Assembly (NCBI GenBank): GCA_963825405.1
Contig: CAWGTB010000006.1
Location: 1 to 64,000 of the forward strand
Direction of reading: 5' to 3'
DNA from: JACPNO01 sp963825405
GTDB lineage: Bacteria; Acidobacteriota; Terriglobia; Bryobacterales; Bryobacteraceae
Length of the DNA stretch: 64,000 nt
The notes beneath the pieces are model-generated. The model ran no database searches. It saw nothing but the letters and a program-made list of their open reading frames with translations, and was not told where the DNA came from. Shown here one piece after another: positions 1-9,263 of this stretch; positions within the stretch are counted from its first letter, which is position 1; each line of letters begins with the position of its first letter. The translations under genes and the position numbers were made by a program.

Positions 1-389
1 TTGGAGTCCGGATAATATTTGGTCCACCAGTCCGTGCCGTTGGCGACGTGATACGCGCGCCAAACCTGGTGGGTGACGTCCCACTGCGCGCCCAGCGGAA
101 AATAATCGTCGCCGACTTTCTGAAAATAGCGCTGCTTCCATTTGCTGCCGTAGACGAATGCGATGTCTTCTTTTTTGAAAGTCACCAGCGGGTTGGGCTT
201 GCTGAGATCGGGCAGGATGGCTTCGGGGTGTACTTTGGGATCGCTCACCACGTTGGCCATGCGGGTCCTGCTCCAACGGTCGTAGGTTGCAGCATGGCAG
301 GTCTTGCAGGCGGCGGAGCCGACGTAGGCGGGCGCCTGCGCCCAGAGCCCGGCGGCCGATGCCAGAAACAATAGTGCGAATCGACGCAT
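1..389 (-). CDS. Secreted c-type cytochrome, N-terminal part (cut by window edge)
   Basis: The reverse strand reads from ATG at 389 to the window edge without a stop, so only the first 129 residues are present. They begin with a signal peptide (MRRFALLFLASAAGLWAQ) followed at once by the haem c attachment motif CKTCH at residues 28-32, in the context GSAACKTCHAATYDRW. This context is typical of multihaem cytochromes of the cytochrome c554 type, often followed by TPR repeats, which act outside the cytoplasmic membrane in electron transfer. The downstream haems are outside the window. The start codon overlaps the stop of the upstream oxidoreductase gene (TGATG), so the two are probably co-transcribed and translationally coupled. 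The family assignment beyond one-haem cytochrome is inference. Confidence 0.8.
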   Translation of the reverse strand, partial: MRRFALLFLASAAGLWAQAPAYVGSAACKTCHAATYDRWSRTRMANVVSDPKVHPEAILPDLSKPNPLVTFKKEDIAFVYGSKWKQRYFQKVGDDYFPLGAQWDVTHQVWRAYHVANGTDWWTKYYPDS

Positions 390-1721
390 CACACGTTCGC
401 CGGTTCCGGGTGGGTCCACGGCTGGCGATACGGACGGCGCAGCAGGCGGTTGGCTTCCTCGTCGTTGGCGACGCGCTGCGCGCTGCGCGTCCCAGGTGAG
501 CGTGCGGCCGGTTTTCATCGAGAGATTGGCCAGGATGCAGCTCGCCGTTGAGATGTAACCCTGCTCGATATCGGCCACTGGCTTCTTGCGCGAGTCGATG
601 CCGCCAGCAGATCCTTCATGTGATAGCGAATCGCCGGCGCGACGTGGCGCTCCAGATCTTTTTCGGTTTTGTCTTCCGGATACTGATCGAGCTCGTAAGT
701 CACATCGCGATGGATGGGCGTCGCGCCCTTGGCGGATGGCGCGAAATCGTAGCTGTTCACGCTGAGCCTGCAGCGTTCCCTTGTCGCCGTAGAGCGTCGC
801 GCCCCAGGGATATTTCGGATCGGGCATGTCGCCCCAGGTGCGGTGCTGCCAGACGATTTGCAGATCGCCGTAGTCGAAGGTGGCGGTTTGCGTGTCGGAA
901 ATATTGGCCTTGCTCTTCTTGTCAACCAGAATGCCGCCGGAGGATGAAACACTCTTCGGCCAGCCGAGGTCGAGCATCCAGCGGGTCATGTCGAACATGT
1001 GAATGCACATGTCGCCGACGATGCCGTTGCCGTATTCCATGAAAGCGCGCCAGCCTCGGGGGTGGACCAGCGCGTTGTAGGGACGCATCGGCGCGGGTCC
1101 GGTCCACATTTCGTAGTCGAGATAGCTGGGCGGCGCGGTGTCCGGCGGATTGTCGGTGGCGCGCATGTGGTAGTAGCAATAAATCTCGACGAAAGCGACC
1201 TTGCCGAGTTTGCCTTCGCGCACGATGCGGTCGCGCGCTTCGATCAGGTGCGGCGTGCTGCGGCGCTGCGTGCCCACCTGCACCACGCGGTTGTGTTTGC
1301 GCGCGGCGGCCAGCATGGCCTGGCCTTCGACGATATCGACGCTGATCGGTTTCTGCACGTAGATGTCGGCGCCGGCTTCGACGGCGGCGATCATGGGCAG
1401 GGCGTGCCAATGGTCGGGGGTGCCGATGAGCACGATGTCGAGATCCTTCTCCTTGAGCATGTCGCGATAGTCGGCGTAGGTGCGCGGCGTTTTCTGCGAT
1501 GCCTGGCGGGATGCCACGATTTGCGCGGCTTCAGCCAGCATCTGCTTGTCGACATCGCACAGCGAGACGACCTCGACCGGCGCCACCTGAATGAGGCGCA
1601 GCAAATCGGCCTTGCCATACCAGCCGCAGCCAATGAGACCCACGCGCCGGCGCTTCTGCGGATCGAATTGCGCCGCGAAGGCGGCGGTGCCGGACAGAGC
1701 TAGAAATTCGCGGCGGTTCAT
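389..1721 (-). CDS. Gfo/Idh/MocA family NAD(P)-dependent oxidoreductase (three frame breaks)
   Basis: The protein starts MNRREFLALSGTAAFAAQ, a short twin-arginine-like leader, then has the Rossmann start RRVGLIGCGWYGKADL, the GTPDHWHALPMI segment and the EKP-like YVQKPIS motif of Gfo/Idh/MocA sugar or cyclitol dehydrogenases. Family members oxidise or reduce sugars with NAD(P). Conserved C-terminal parts (PIHRDVTYEL, KKPVADIEQGYISTASC, RRPYRQPWTHPEP) lie in different frames: one extra base near 765, one missing near 603 and one extra near 483. Correcting these gives 443 residues, ending exactly at a TGA that overlaps the cytochrome ATG. The uncorrected frame happens to stay open into the cytochrome gene; that apparent fusion is an artefact. 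The substrate cannot be told from sequence. Confidence 0.85.
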
Positions 1722-1737
1722 GGAGTTCCTTTCCTGC

Positions 1738-2805
1738 TTACATATTTTGCTTGAGGAACGAACAGATGTGATAGCCGTCCAGAAACTTGAAAGGCGATTC
1801 GCCCAGCGTGTAGTGGCCACAGGGCAGCACCACCACGCGATGATCCAGCTCGTGCTGGGCCAGATGTCTCACCACTGCCTCGGAGAATTCAGGCAGAAAC
1901 GTGGTATCGAAACGCGTGTAGATGAACAGCGACTTCTTGGGATTCTGCGCGAACTTTGCCATGTAGCTCACTGGACTGATGGCCATCCAGCTTTCGCGAA
2001 GCGTATCGATGTCGATCTTCTCTTCCATCCCCTGGCGGATGTGCTGGGTGGACAGGCCGGTCCATACCACGTCGGCGAAATAGGTGGAGCAGTGATTGAA
2101 CGCGTTGACCTCCAGGCGGGCGTCGTGCGCGCTGGCCAGAAACGCATAGCAGGAGCCCAGACTGGTGCCGACAATTCCGAATTTTTCGTAGCCCTGCGAA
2201 GCCAGCCAATCGATACAACTGCGGACATCGATCACGGCCTGGCGCGTGGCGTGCAACGTGCGGGCCACGTTGGCGGAAACGGCGTAGTCGGCGCGCGCGG
2301 TTTCCTTGGGAAGACGCAGATCGTGATAAGGCAAGCTGAGGCGGAGCGCTCCAATACCGAGCTGGCTGATGCCGCGGCACAGCGCCTGGTGCTGCTGAAT
2401 GTGGGCGTTCCAGTGCGGCAGGACAATCACGGCGCTGCGCGCGGATTTGCCCTGCCATGGACTGGGCTTGCCGGGAAACCAAAGCCCGTTGACGGTGTTG
2501 TTTTCCGGATACGGCGTGGGCACGGCAGAGGTGAACCTTAGGTGATTGTCGCGCAGGCTGAAATCGCGCGGCGTGTCGTATCCGAAAAATTCGTCGCTCG
2601 ATTCGATCGCGGCGCGGTTCAGCACGGAGAGGTGCTGCTGCGGAGTATGTCCGTTGAGCGGCAAGTTCGCGCCGGGCCAGCCGGTGGTCCAGTCCAGACC
2701 CCAGTCGAAGGGCCGGACGACGCGGTCGGTCGAGCGGAAGCAGAGCTGGTTTTCCCAGGCGTACATCCACTGGCTGTAGCGCTCTTTGATTTGAAACCTG
2801 GGCAA
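1738..2805 (-). CDS. Alpha/beta hydrolase, ABHD18-like
   Basis: This intact 355-residue protein has the nucleophile elbow GTSLGS (Ser about residue 215), followed by an acidic RFDTTF segment and a C-terminal PCGHYTLGE histidine, which together could form the Ser-Asp-His triad of an alpha/beta hydrolase. The N-terminal third is rich in Trp and Phe. The overall layout recalls the ABHD18/DUF2048 group, known mainly from eukaryotes; that link is from memory and weak. No signal peptide is seen, so it is probably cytoplasmic. It lies just upstream of, and on the same strand as, the Gfo/Idh/MocA gene, with a 16-base gap, so the two may form an operon with the cytochrome gene. The substrate is unknown. 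Confidence 0.75.
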   Translation of the reverse strand: MPRFQIKERYSQWMYAWENQLCFRSTDRVVRPFDWGLDWTTGWPGANLPLNGHTPQQHLSVLNRAAIESSDEFFGYDTPRDFSLRDNHLRFTSAVPTPYPENNTVNGLWFPGKPSPWQGKSARSAVIVLPHWNAHIQQHQALCRGISQLGIGALRLSLPYHDLRLPKETARADYAVSANVARTLHATRQAVIDVRSCIDWLASQGYEKFGIVGTSLGSCYAFLASAHDARLEVNAFNHCSTYFADVVWTGLSTQHIRQGMEEKIDIDTLRESWMAISPVSYMAKFAQNPKKSLFIYTRFDTTFLPEFSEAVVRHLAQHELDHRVVVLPCGHYTLGESPFKFLDGYHICSFLKQNM

Positions 2806-2926
2806 GCCCTTTATGATAACGTGCGGCGGGGGCTTATTCTACACTGCTAGCGGTTGGGGGCAGTTAGGTACTTTGAATTTTCAAGCGAAGGTTGACCCAA
2901 CAGCCGAGAGACGGTAACCTGACCCC

Positions 2927-3142
2927 ATGAGTTGGCCCGTCCGCATAATATGTATGGGCCTTGGAATACTGTTCGCCGCCGGCTCGTTTCGGAAGGTAAT
3001 CTACATGAGTGGGCCAATGCCAGGGAGTAAAAGTGCTCGCACGCACATAATCACGCCCATGGGAAGGGCTTGTATGTTTATTCTGGGTGTGATGTGTATC
3101 TTTGTGGGCGCAACCGGGACCACCGAGTTTTGGTACTTTTAG
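2927..3142 (+). CDS. Small two-helix membrane protein, unknown function
   Basis: This 71-residue reading frame has two hydrophobic segments (about residues 5-20 and 46-62) separated by a short polar loop with several basic residues, so it would be a small integral membrane protein. No family is recognised. There is no clear ribosome binding site before the ATG. It occupies the gap between the hydrolase gene on the other strand and the oxidoreductase gene at 3209. The TM-loop-TM pattern argues for a real gene, but coding status is not certain. The 120 bases between 2806 and 2926 hold nothing I can name apart from presumed promoters for the two divergent units. Confidence 0.5.
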   Translation: MSWPVRIICMGLGILFAAGSFRKVIYMSGPMPGSKSARTHIITPMGRACMFILGVMCIFVGATGTTEFWYF

Positions 3143-3208
3143 TCGTTAACTTCCACTTGGTCACACGGCCGGCACACCCAGTAGTAGAATCGATACGGAG
3201 CCAGGCAA

Positions 3209-4520
3209 ATGCACAGACGCCATTTTTTGATGAGTTCGGCAGCCACCGCCGGGGTGCTTGCACGCACCGCGCGCGCCAGCGCCAATGACACCGTTCGCGT
3301 AGCTTGCGTAGGCATACGCGGGCAGGGCAATTCGCACATCCAGGCGTATTCCGCGATGCCCAATGTCGAGATCGCCGCGCTCTGCGACGTCGATCAGAGC
3401 GTGTTGGACAAGCGCCTGAAGCAGGTGGAGGACTCCGGCAAGAAGCGCCCCGCGGCTTACACTGACATCCGCAAAGTGCTGGCCGACAAATCCATCGACG
3501 CCATCTCGATCGCGACGCCCAATCACTGGCACGCGCTGATGGGCATTTGGGCCTGCCAGGCGGGCAAGGACGTCTATGTCGAGAAGCCTTGCTCCCATAA
3601 TATTTTCGAAGGGCCGGCAACTGGTCGCAGCGGCGCGCAAGTACAACCGCATCGTGCAGCACGGCACGAATTCCCGTTCCACGGTGGCGCTGCGCGAGGC
3701 CATGGACAAAATCAACGAAGGCCTGCTGGGCGATGTCTACATGGCGCGCGGCCTTTGCTACAAGTGGCGCGACACCATCGGACGAACGCCTGAAGAGAGC
3801 GTGCCCGCCGGCGTGGATTACGATTTGTGGACTGGCCCGGCGCCCAAGCACGCGTTCACGCGCAATCGCTTCCACTACAACTGGCATTGGTTTTGGGATT
3901 ACGGCAATGGCGACATGGGCAACCAGGGCATCCACGAAATGGATATCGCGCGTTGGGGACTGGGGGTCAAATATCCCACCAAAGTCAGCGCCATGGGCGG
4001 CCATTTCATGTTCGATGACGATCAGCAGACGCCCAACACCATCGTCTCTACGTTCGAATTCGACGAGCACGGCAAGAAGAAATTTCTGGTCTTCGAAGTG
4101 CGCCACTGGATCAGCAATCACGAGGCCGGGATCGGCGATTACGGTGGTGGCAAGAAATCTCCCTTCACCATCGGAAACGTTTTCTACGGCTCTAAAGGCT
4201 ACATGGCCATCGATGGCTATGAGACGTACAAAACATTCCTCGGCAAGGAGCAGGAACCGGGACCGGCGCGCCACGAAGGCGGCAGCAACTGGGAGAATTT
4301 CATCAAAGCTGTGCGCAGCCGCAAGCAGTCCGATCTGAATGCCGAGATCGAAGAAGGCCATCGCTCGGCGCTGCTGGTACACCTGGCGAACATTTCGTAC
4401 CGCCTGGGCCGCTCGGTGAATTTTGACGCCGAAACGTTGAGCTGCCCCGGCGATCACGAAGCTACGCAGATGTTCACGCGGCAGTACCGCGCGCCGTTCG
4501 TCGTGCCGGAGAAGGTGTAG
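3209..4520 (+). CDS. Gfo/Idh/MocA family oxidoreductase, exported (one frame break)
   Basis: The leader MHRRHFLMSSAATAGVLA carries a twin-arginine-like signal. The Rossmann start VRVACVGIRGQGNSHI, the ATPNHWHALMG segment and the motif VYVEKPCSHN (the Lys of EKP is the conserved catalytic or cofactor lysine) define the Gfo/Idh/MocA family. The C-terminal domain includes WFWDYGNGDMGNQGIHEMDI, typical of the exported acidobacterial and planctomycete branch. One extra base near 3614 splits the frame between HNIFEG and RQLVAAARKYN; removing it gives 436 residues. This is one of three paralogues in the window (others at 389 and 21642) and it is the only gene on its strand here. Probably a periplasmic or membrane-associated sugar dehydrogenase; substrate unknown. 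Confidence 0.87.
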
Positions 4521-4523
4521 TTC

Positions 4524-5037
4524 TCAGCGCGCCGGTGCGTTGAGCGGATCGCCGGTGTGATGATCGGCGATCTGGAATTTCAGGAATTCGTGTACGGCCT
4601 GGATGGCTTCCGGGCTGCGCGCCGTGATGCGTACCCGCCCGCCTTGTTCGGTCGTCTCGAACTGATAGCCGATTAAATCGTGCAAGCGTTTCATGTCCGC
4701 CACGCCGGTGGGCGTCTGGCCATGGATGAAGAGCGGCGTCTCAAAATTCCCCGCCGTAAACGCCTCCGCGATCTGGGTCAGATGGGTACGAATCTGCTCC
4801 CGGCTGGCGGTGTCTTTCGCGTCGTTGGCTTGCACCTCGATTGCTCCGCCATCACGCAGTAAAAGGAAGTGATGCGCGGTCTTCTCATGAGAGAAGCCCA
4901 TGGCTTGATCGCCGCGGCTCTCGACTGCCTTCTGCTTCATGTGCTGCTGCGTGCATCGGACACGAAGCCATGTCATCGTGCTGGGCTTGGCAAACCATTG
5001 CTGCGGCGAACAAGGCGGGTACGAGGTAGCGTTTCAT
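4524..5037 (-). CDS. Secreted protein with CPMH motif, partner of MerR regulator (one frame break)
   Basis: Translation from ATG at 5037 gives MKRYLVPALFAAAMVCQAQ, a signal peptide, then HDDMASCPMH. The frame breaks just after this motif, near 4951. Removing one base continues into a conserved body (GDQAMGFSHEKTAHHFLLL through HEFLKFQIADHHTGDPLN), 170 residues in all. I recall this body as a conserved secreted family of unknown function in acidobacteria and some proteobacteria, sometimes mislabelled aspartate carbamoyltransferase. The CPMH cluster and several downstream His residues suggest metal binding, and the MerR-type regulator immediately upstream points to metal or redox stress. The regulator's frame overlaps its start by 65 bases, so the two are likely co-expressed. 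Function is inferred only from context. Confidence 0.72.
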
Positions 5038-5512
5038 TGTTTTTTCCTTTCGGTGTTGCGGGTAACGACAAATTTTCCAAGAGCTTTGCCGCCTGCCCAT
5101 CAGGCGTTTGATCCAGGCGTTCGTCCCAATCGTGCAGGACTGTTCGCAGGTGATCGCGCATGGCCAGCAGTTGAGCAATCTCCTGCTCCAACTGAGTTAG
5201 TTTGTCCGCCATCAGCGCTCTGACTTGGCGGCAAGGAGGACGGCCCTGATCGCGCGCCTTGAGAATTTTCGCCAACTCCGCCAGAGAGAATCCCACAGAC
5301 AAAGAGCGGCGAATCAGCCGCACCCGGTCCACCGCGTGCGCCGGATAGAGGCGATAATTTCCCTCGGACCGCCGCGGGAAGGGTAGCACCCCCATGCGTT
5401 CGTAGTGCCGCAACGTGTCGGTACTGATCCCGGCTAGGGCCGCGAGTTCCCCCGAGCGAAGCGCTTTGCCTGCTGTTGGCACCACGTCCACAGTATGCAC
5501 TGTGGAATCCAT
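4973..5512 (-). CDS. MerR family transcriptional regulator (heavy-metal type)
   Basis: The 179-residue protein has the MerR winged-helix start SGELAALAGISTDTLRHYE followed by RMGVLPFPRRSEGNYRLYP, then RVRLIRRSLSVGFSLAELA, then a dimerisation helix. A cysteine in RPPCRQVRALMADKL sits where metal-sensing members keep a ligand. Proteins of this type bind the spacer of promoters and activate on metal or oxidant binding. The C terminus after about residue 150 (PKGKNNETLPRTRL) overlaps the secreted-protein gene by 65 bases. This may be a true overlap, or the stop may be displaced by an indel at the A run near 5041-5046. The likely target is its own operon with the CPMH protein; the metal is not known. 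Confidence 0.85.
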   Translation of the reverse strand: MDSTVHTVDVVPTAGKALRSGELAALAGISTDTLRHYERMGVLPFPRRSEGNYRLYPAHAVDRVRLIRRSLSVGFSLAELAKILKARDQGRPPCRQVRALMADKLTQLEQEIAQLLAMRDHLRTVLHDWDERLDQTPDGQAAKLLENLSLPATPKGKNNETLPRTRLVRRSNGLPSPAR

Positions 5513-5519
5513 TCCAGGG

Positions 5520-7352
5520 TCAAGGAGTTTTTTCGGAGTTTGTGAAAAGGAACTTGCCGCCGCTCTCTCGCACCACGTGCAGCGCCTGCTTGCTTACGAG
5601 TTTTTCCAGGCGCGGAACGGCAGGCTGTTCGGCGACCAGGTAGTACCTTGTGGCGGTTGGCCACAGGCGCGCCAGATCGGCATCGTTGATGAAGACGTTG
5701 GGCGCGCCGGGCGCGTACGAGCCGTACTCCAGGTTATTGATCCGGCCGTTCAGCAGCAGCGCGTTGCCGTGCGCATAGAAGAAGACCGAGGAAAACGCGT
5801 AGTACTGATCGTCGACAATGAGCTGGCCCGCGGGTGCGGCCATCAGCGCTTCGGCGAGCGGCCGGGAGCCAAGGTAAGGGTTGAAGGTGATCAGCGCCAG
5901 GCGTGCCGCATGAAAAAACAGCGCCATCATGAGCGCCAAACTAAGCAGAGCCTTGTAGCCATGGAAGCGCCACGCCCCAATTGCGCCGACGAGCGTGGCA
6001 ACTCCGGCCACCACCAGCGGCATACGCAAATAAGCAAACGATCGGAGCGTGAGATCGCCCAAGTGCCCGAGCGAGAGCGTGTAGTCGGCGTAGATATCGG
6101 TGCTGACACGCAGCGCCTGCGCAATGTCCCCCGGCGCGGGTACGTCGCGCACCAGCCAGAGAATCGCGACGATGACGGCGCAGGCGAGCGCGGCGATCAT
6201 GCCGGCCAGGCGAGTGCCCCAGCGCAGGGCCGCGCTGCCCGTCACAAGCGCGGAGCCCAGCAGGAGCGCGAGCGCCGGGTAGCAGGGCATCGAATAGTAT
6301 TCCTGCGTGGTGGAAAAAGTGAAGAACAGTAGCACAAATCCGGTCCAACATAATGCCAGCAGTCGAGTGCGCGACGCGCGGTCCGGCGTCCGATAAGAAA
6401 GTCCAAATGTGGCCGGCAAATATACCGACCATGGAAAAAGCCACAGCAGATGGAACAGCCAGAAAGACAGGCGCGGCACGGTGTTGTAGTCGCGGGGATA
6501 GCGCAGGTTCAGAAACCGCAGCAAATGCTCGTTGATGAAATAAAACCAAAAGAATCCGTGGTACGAACCCGATTCGCTGTGCATCGTGAAATCCAGGTAA
6601 GGCGGATTTCGCAGCGTAGCCAGCACATACCAGGGAGCGGCGATAGCCAGCAGCAGCAAAATTCCCGGCACCGGCCGAAGGCGATTCCAGGTGCGCCGCG
6701 AGAACAGTTGGCGCGTGACCAGCAGGTAGGTCAGGCCGGCGCCAACCGGGATGACTGCCGCAATGAGCCCTTTGAGTAACAGGCCGACTCCTATGCTGGC
6801 CCACAGCAGCATGGCCCACACGCGCGGGTGCCGCTCATCCTCATCCAGCAGGCGCAGCAGCGACCATAGGCCAAGCGTGATGGCCAGCGTGAGGTCGTCG
6901 TCCGGTATGAGAACCCGTGTGAAAAGGAAAAGGCCGATGCAAGTTGCCATGCACAGGCCCGCGTACATTCCGGCGGTGCGGCCGAACGCCCATTGGCCAA
7001 AGCGCGCCACCAGCCAGCAGAGCAGAATCGCGGCCAGCGCTTGCGGAAGGCGCGCGGCCCAATCGTGCACGCCGAAAATCGCATAGGAGACCGCCATCAT
7101 CCAATAAGGCAGCGGCGCTTTTTCGAGATACGCGATGCCATTGAGATGGGCGCTCACCCAATCGCCCGAATCCAGCATGTTGCGCGCGATCTGGGCTTGC
7201 ACGGCGTCGACGTCGTCCATCAAGCCAGGAGGGCTGACGGCGCATCCCAGGAAGACGATAACGGCGAACGCAAGAACGACTAACTGGTAACCAGGGCCGG
7301 CGTTGGTTCCGTCTGTCTGCTCGCGCTGGCGGGAGGAATTTCGATCTTCCAT
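5520..7352 (-). CDS. ArnT/PMT-family glycosyltransferase (lipid-linked sugar donor), integral membrane
   Basis: The protein of about 610 residues has roughly a dozen hydrophobic segments. The first loop contains PPGLMDDVDAVQAQIARNML with the paired acidic residues (DD) used by GT-C enzymes such as ArnT and PMT, followed by YLEKAPLPYWM, the usual second signature. A soluble C-terminal domain of about 130 residues follows. Such enzymes move a sugar from a polyprenyl phosphate to lipid A or protein on the outer face of the inner membrane. ATG at 7352 is preferred because GGATGAAGAG lies just before it; the ATG at 7388 has no ribosome site. Either start overlaps the end of asnB, implying coupling. 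The acceptor is unknown. Confidence 0.85.
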   Translation of the reverse strand: MEDRNSSRQREQTDGTNAGPGYQLVVLAFAVIVFLGCAVSPPGLMDDVDAVQAQIARNMLDSGDWVSAHLNGIAYLEKAPLPYWMMAVSYAIFGVHDWAARLPQALAAILLCWLVARFGQWAFGRTAGMYAGLCMATCIGLFLFTRVLIPDDDLTLAITLGLWSLLRLLDEDERHPRVWAMLLWASIGVGLLLKGLIAAVIPVGAGLTYLLVTRQLFSRRTWNRLRPVPGILLLLAIAAPWYVLATLRNPPYLDFTMHSESGSYHGFFWFYFINEHLLRFLNLRYPRDYNTVPRLSFWLFHLLWLFPWSVYLPATFGLSYRTPDRASRTRLLALCWTGFVLLFFTFSTTQEYYSMPCYPALALLLGSALVTGSAALRWGTRLAGMIAALACAVIVAILWLVRDVPAPGDIAQALRVSTDIYADYTLSLGHLGDLTLRSFAYLRMPLVVAGVATLVGAIGAWRFHGYKALLSLALMMALFFHAARLALITFNPYLGSRPLAEALMAAPAGQLIVDDQYYAFSSVFFYAHGNALLLNGRINNLEYGSYAPGAPNVFINDADLARLWPTATRYYLVAEQPAVPRLEKLVSKQALHVVRESGGKFLFTNSEKTP

Positions 7353-9208
7353 CTCTTCATCCAGACGAGAAGAGTCAGCAGCCCCCATAAGTGATATCCG
7401 ACATTAACACGGCGCTCGAGATGATCGTGGAGCAGGCGTTGGACGGCGTCCGGATGGAAAAGGCCGGTCGAGCGAATCGCATCCGGGGCGAGCGCGTCTT
7501 CGATCATGGGCCGCAAAACGCCGCGGAACCATTCATGGGTTGGGATGTCGAAGCCCACCTTGGCGCGGCGCGGGACGCCTTTCGGGAGCTTGTCGCGCAT
7601 CAGTTCTTTGAGCAGGTACTTCGTTGTGAAGCCGCGGATCTTGAAATTCTGAGGAAGCGACGCGGCAAATTCTACGATGCGGTGATCCAGAAACGGTGGC
7701 CGGACTTCAAGCGAATGCGCCATGCTCATGCGATCCACTTTATGCAGAATGTCGGCGGGCAAGTAGTGAAGCTGATCCGCCAGCAGGTAGCGGTTCAGAA
7801 ACCCGATGCCGCCGCCCGAGGAGGGCACGCCCGTGACCAGGCCGGCGAGCGAATGTTGTCGCGGAGCCACCAGCAGTTCTCGTTTTTGCGCGGGAGAAAA
7901 GGCTCCGTTCCAAAAGAAATGTGCTTCGTCGGCGGGCGCGAGCGAGCCGGCGAGCAATCGTTTCAACTTGTAGTCGAAGCCGATCTTCTCATCCGTTACC
8001 GGCAGCCAATGATCGAAGCCGCGCAGCATGGCACGCCGGGCGAACTTCGGGGTCAGGCGCAGCGGGCGCGCCCAGCGATCGGCCAGATAGGTCAGGTAGC
8101 CGCCAAAAAGCTCGTCGGCGCCATCGCCAGAAAGCGCTACCGTCACATGGCGGGAGGACATCCGCGAAAGAAACCAGACGGGAAGCGCGCCAGCGTCGGC
8201 GCAGGGTTCGTCGGAATACCAGGCGAATTCCTCGATGGCGTCGCGCAATTCGACGTCGGGATTGAGATCGAACTCGTGATGGTCGGTGCCGTAGGTACGC
8301 GAGATTTTGCGAAACCATGGGCTCTCGTCGTGCGTGCTGCCTTCAAACGAAACGGAGAAGGTTTTGAGGGGAGCCGAAGACGCCTCCGCAGCGTAATGCA
8401 GGATGGTAGAGGAATCGATGCCGCCGCTCGACCAGACGCCCAGCGGCACGTCGGACACTAAATGCTCCCGCACGGAATCTCGCAGCAGCGTGTCCAGCTG
8501 TTCTTTGGCGGCGTCCACCGTCCACGATTTCCGGGGGTGAAACTCTAACTGCCAGTAGGCCGCGGTCGTGACTTCACCGGAGCGCCAATCCAGCCAATGC
8601 CCGGGCGCAAGTTTCTCGACGCCCGCGACCAGCGTCCGCGTGCGCGGCAGATAATTGAGCGAAAGATAATCTTCGAGAGCTTCCAGATCCAGCACGCGCG
8701 AGATCGCCGAGTGCTCAAGAATCGTCTTCAGCTCAGAGCCGAAATAGAGTTCCGAGCCTCGCCGCGCGAAATAGAGTGGCTTGATGCCCATCCGGTCGCG
8801 GGCCAGCACCAGGCGGGAGGAGGATTCGGTCCATAACGCCACTGCGAACATACCGCGCAGCCGGCGGAAGCAATCGCGATCCCATTCTCGAAAGGCCGCC
8901 AAGACCAACTCCGTGTCGCAATGGCCGCGAAAGCGGTGCCCGCGGCTGTCCAACTCGCGCCGCAACTCCACGTGATTATAAATTTCACCATTGAAGACAA
9001 TCACGGTGGCGCCATCTTTGCTCACCATTGGCTGATCGCCACTGGCGAGATCGATAACTTTCAACCGCACGGCGCCGAGCGAAATCCGCGAGGACTCGTA
9101 CACGCCCTGTTGATCCGGGCCGCGGTAAATCAGTGACGCCGTAATCCGCTGGATGAGATCCGGGTCGGCCGCGTGGTGCAGATGCGTGAACCCGGCGATG
9201 CCGCACAT
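7280..9208 (-). CDS. asnB: Asparagine synthase (glutamine-hydrolysing)
   Basis: The 642-residue protein starts MCGIAGFTHL, so Cys2 is the N-terminal nucleophile of the class II glutamine amidotransferase domain; RGPDQQG and FNGEIYNHVELR belong to the glutaminase site. The synthetase domain has the PP-loop SSGGIDSS (residues 260-267) and LSGDGADELFGGY. It converts aspartate, glutamine and ATP to asparagine. The length and the adjacent glycosyltransferase also fit the AsnB-like amidotransferases that modify extracellular polysaccharide, so the physiological product is not certain. It is the first gene of a two-gene unit with the ArnT-type glycosyltransferase and is divergent from the DedA gene across a 55-base gap. 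Confidence 0.9.
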   Translation of the reverse strand: MCGIAGFTHLHHAADPDLIQRITASLIYRGPDQQGVYESSRISLGAVRLKVIDLASGDQPMVSKDGATVIVFNGEIYNHVELRRELDSRGHRFRGHCDTELVLAAFREWDRDCFRRLRGMFAVALWTESSSRLVLARDRMGIKPLYFARRGSELYFGSELKTILEHSAISRVLDLEALEDYLSLNYLPRTRTLVAGVEKLAPGHWLDWRSGEVTTAAYWQLEFHPRKSWTVDAAKEQLDTLLRDSVREHLVSDVPLGVWSSGGIDSSTILHYAAEASSAPLKTFSVSFEGSTHDESPWFRKISRTYGTDHHEFDLNPDVELRDAIEEFAWYSDEPCADAGALPVWFLSRMSSRHVTVALSGDGADELFGGYLTYLADRWARPLRLTPKFARRAMLRGFDHWLPVTDEKIGFDYKLKRLLAGSLAPADEAHFFWNGAFSPAQKRELLVAPRQHSLAGLVTGVPSSGGGIGFLNRYLLADQLHYLPADILHKVDRMSMAHSLEVRPPFLDHRIVEFAASLPQNFKIRGFTTKYLLKELMRDKLPKGVPRRAKVGFDIPTHEWFRGVLRPMIEDALAPDAIRSTGLFHPDAVQRLLHDHLERRVNVGYHLWGLLTLLVWMKRWKIEIPPASASRQTEPTPALVTS

Positions 9209-9263
9209 TCGACTATCATCGCCGATTCCAAAGCCGCTGTGTATACTCGAACCATAGCCCTAC

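Noticed and set aside
1..1721. Single unbroken frame joining the Gfo/Idh/MocA gene to the cytochrome
   Set aside because: Between about 765 and 603 and after 483 the conserved oxidoreductase sequence is in other frames, and its natural TGA overlaps the cytochrome ATG. The fusion results from indels.
3078..4457. 459-codon minus-strand frame opposite the second Gfo/Idh/MocA gene
   Set aside because: It is antisense to a conserved oxidoreductase with recognisable motifs throughout; no homology of its own.
9242..9247. TATACT as a -10 box for the DedA gene
   Set aside because: The hexamer is good and 17 bases before the ATG, but no -35 match is found at 16-18 bases upstream, so I do not list it as a promoter.
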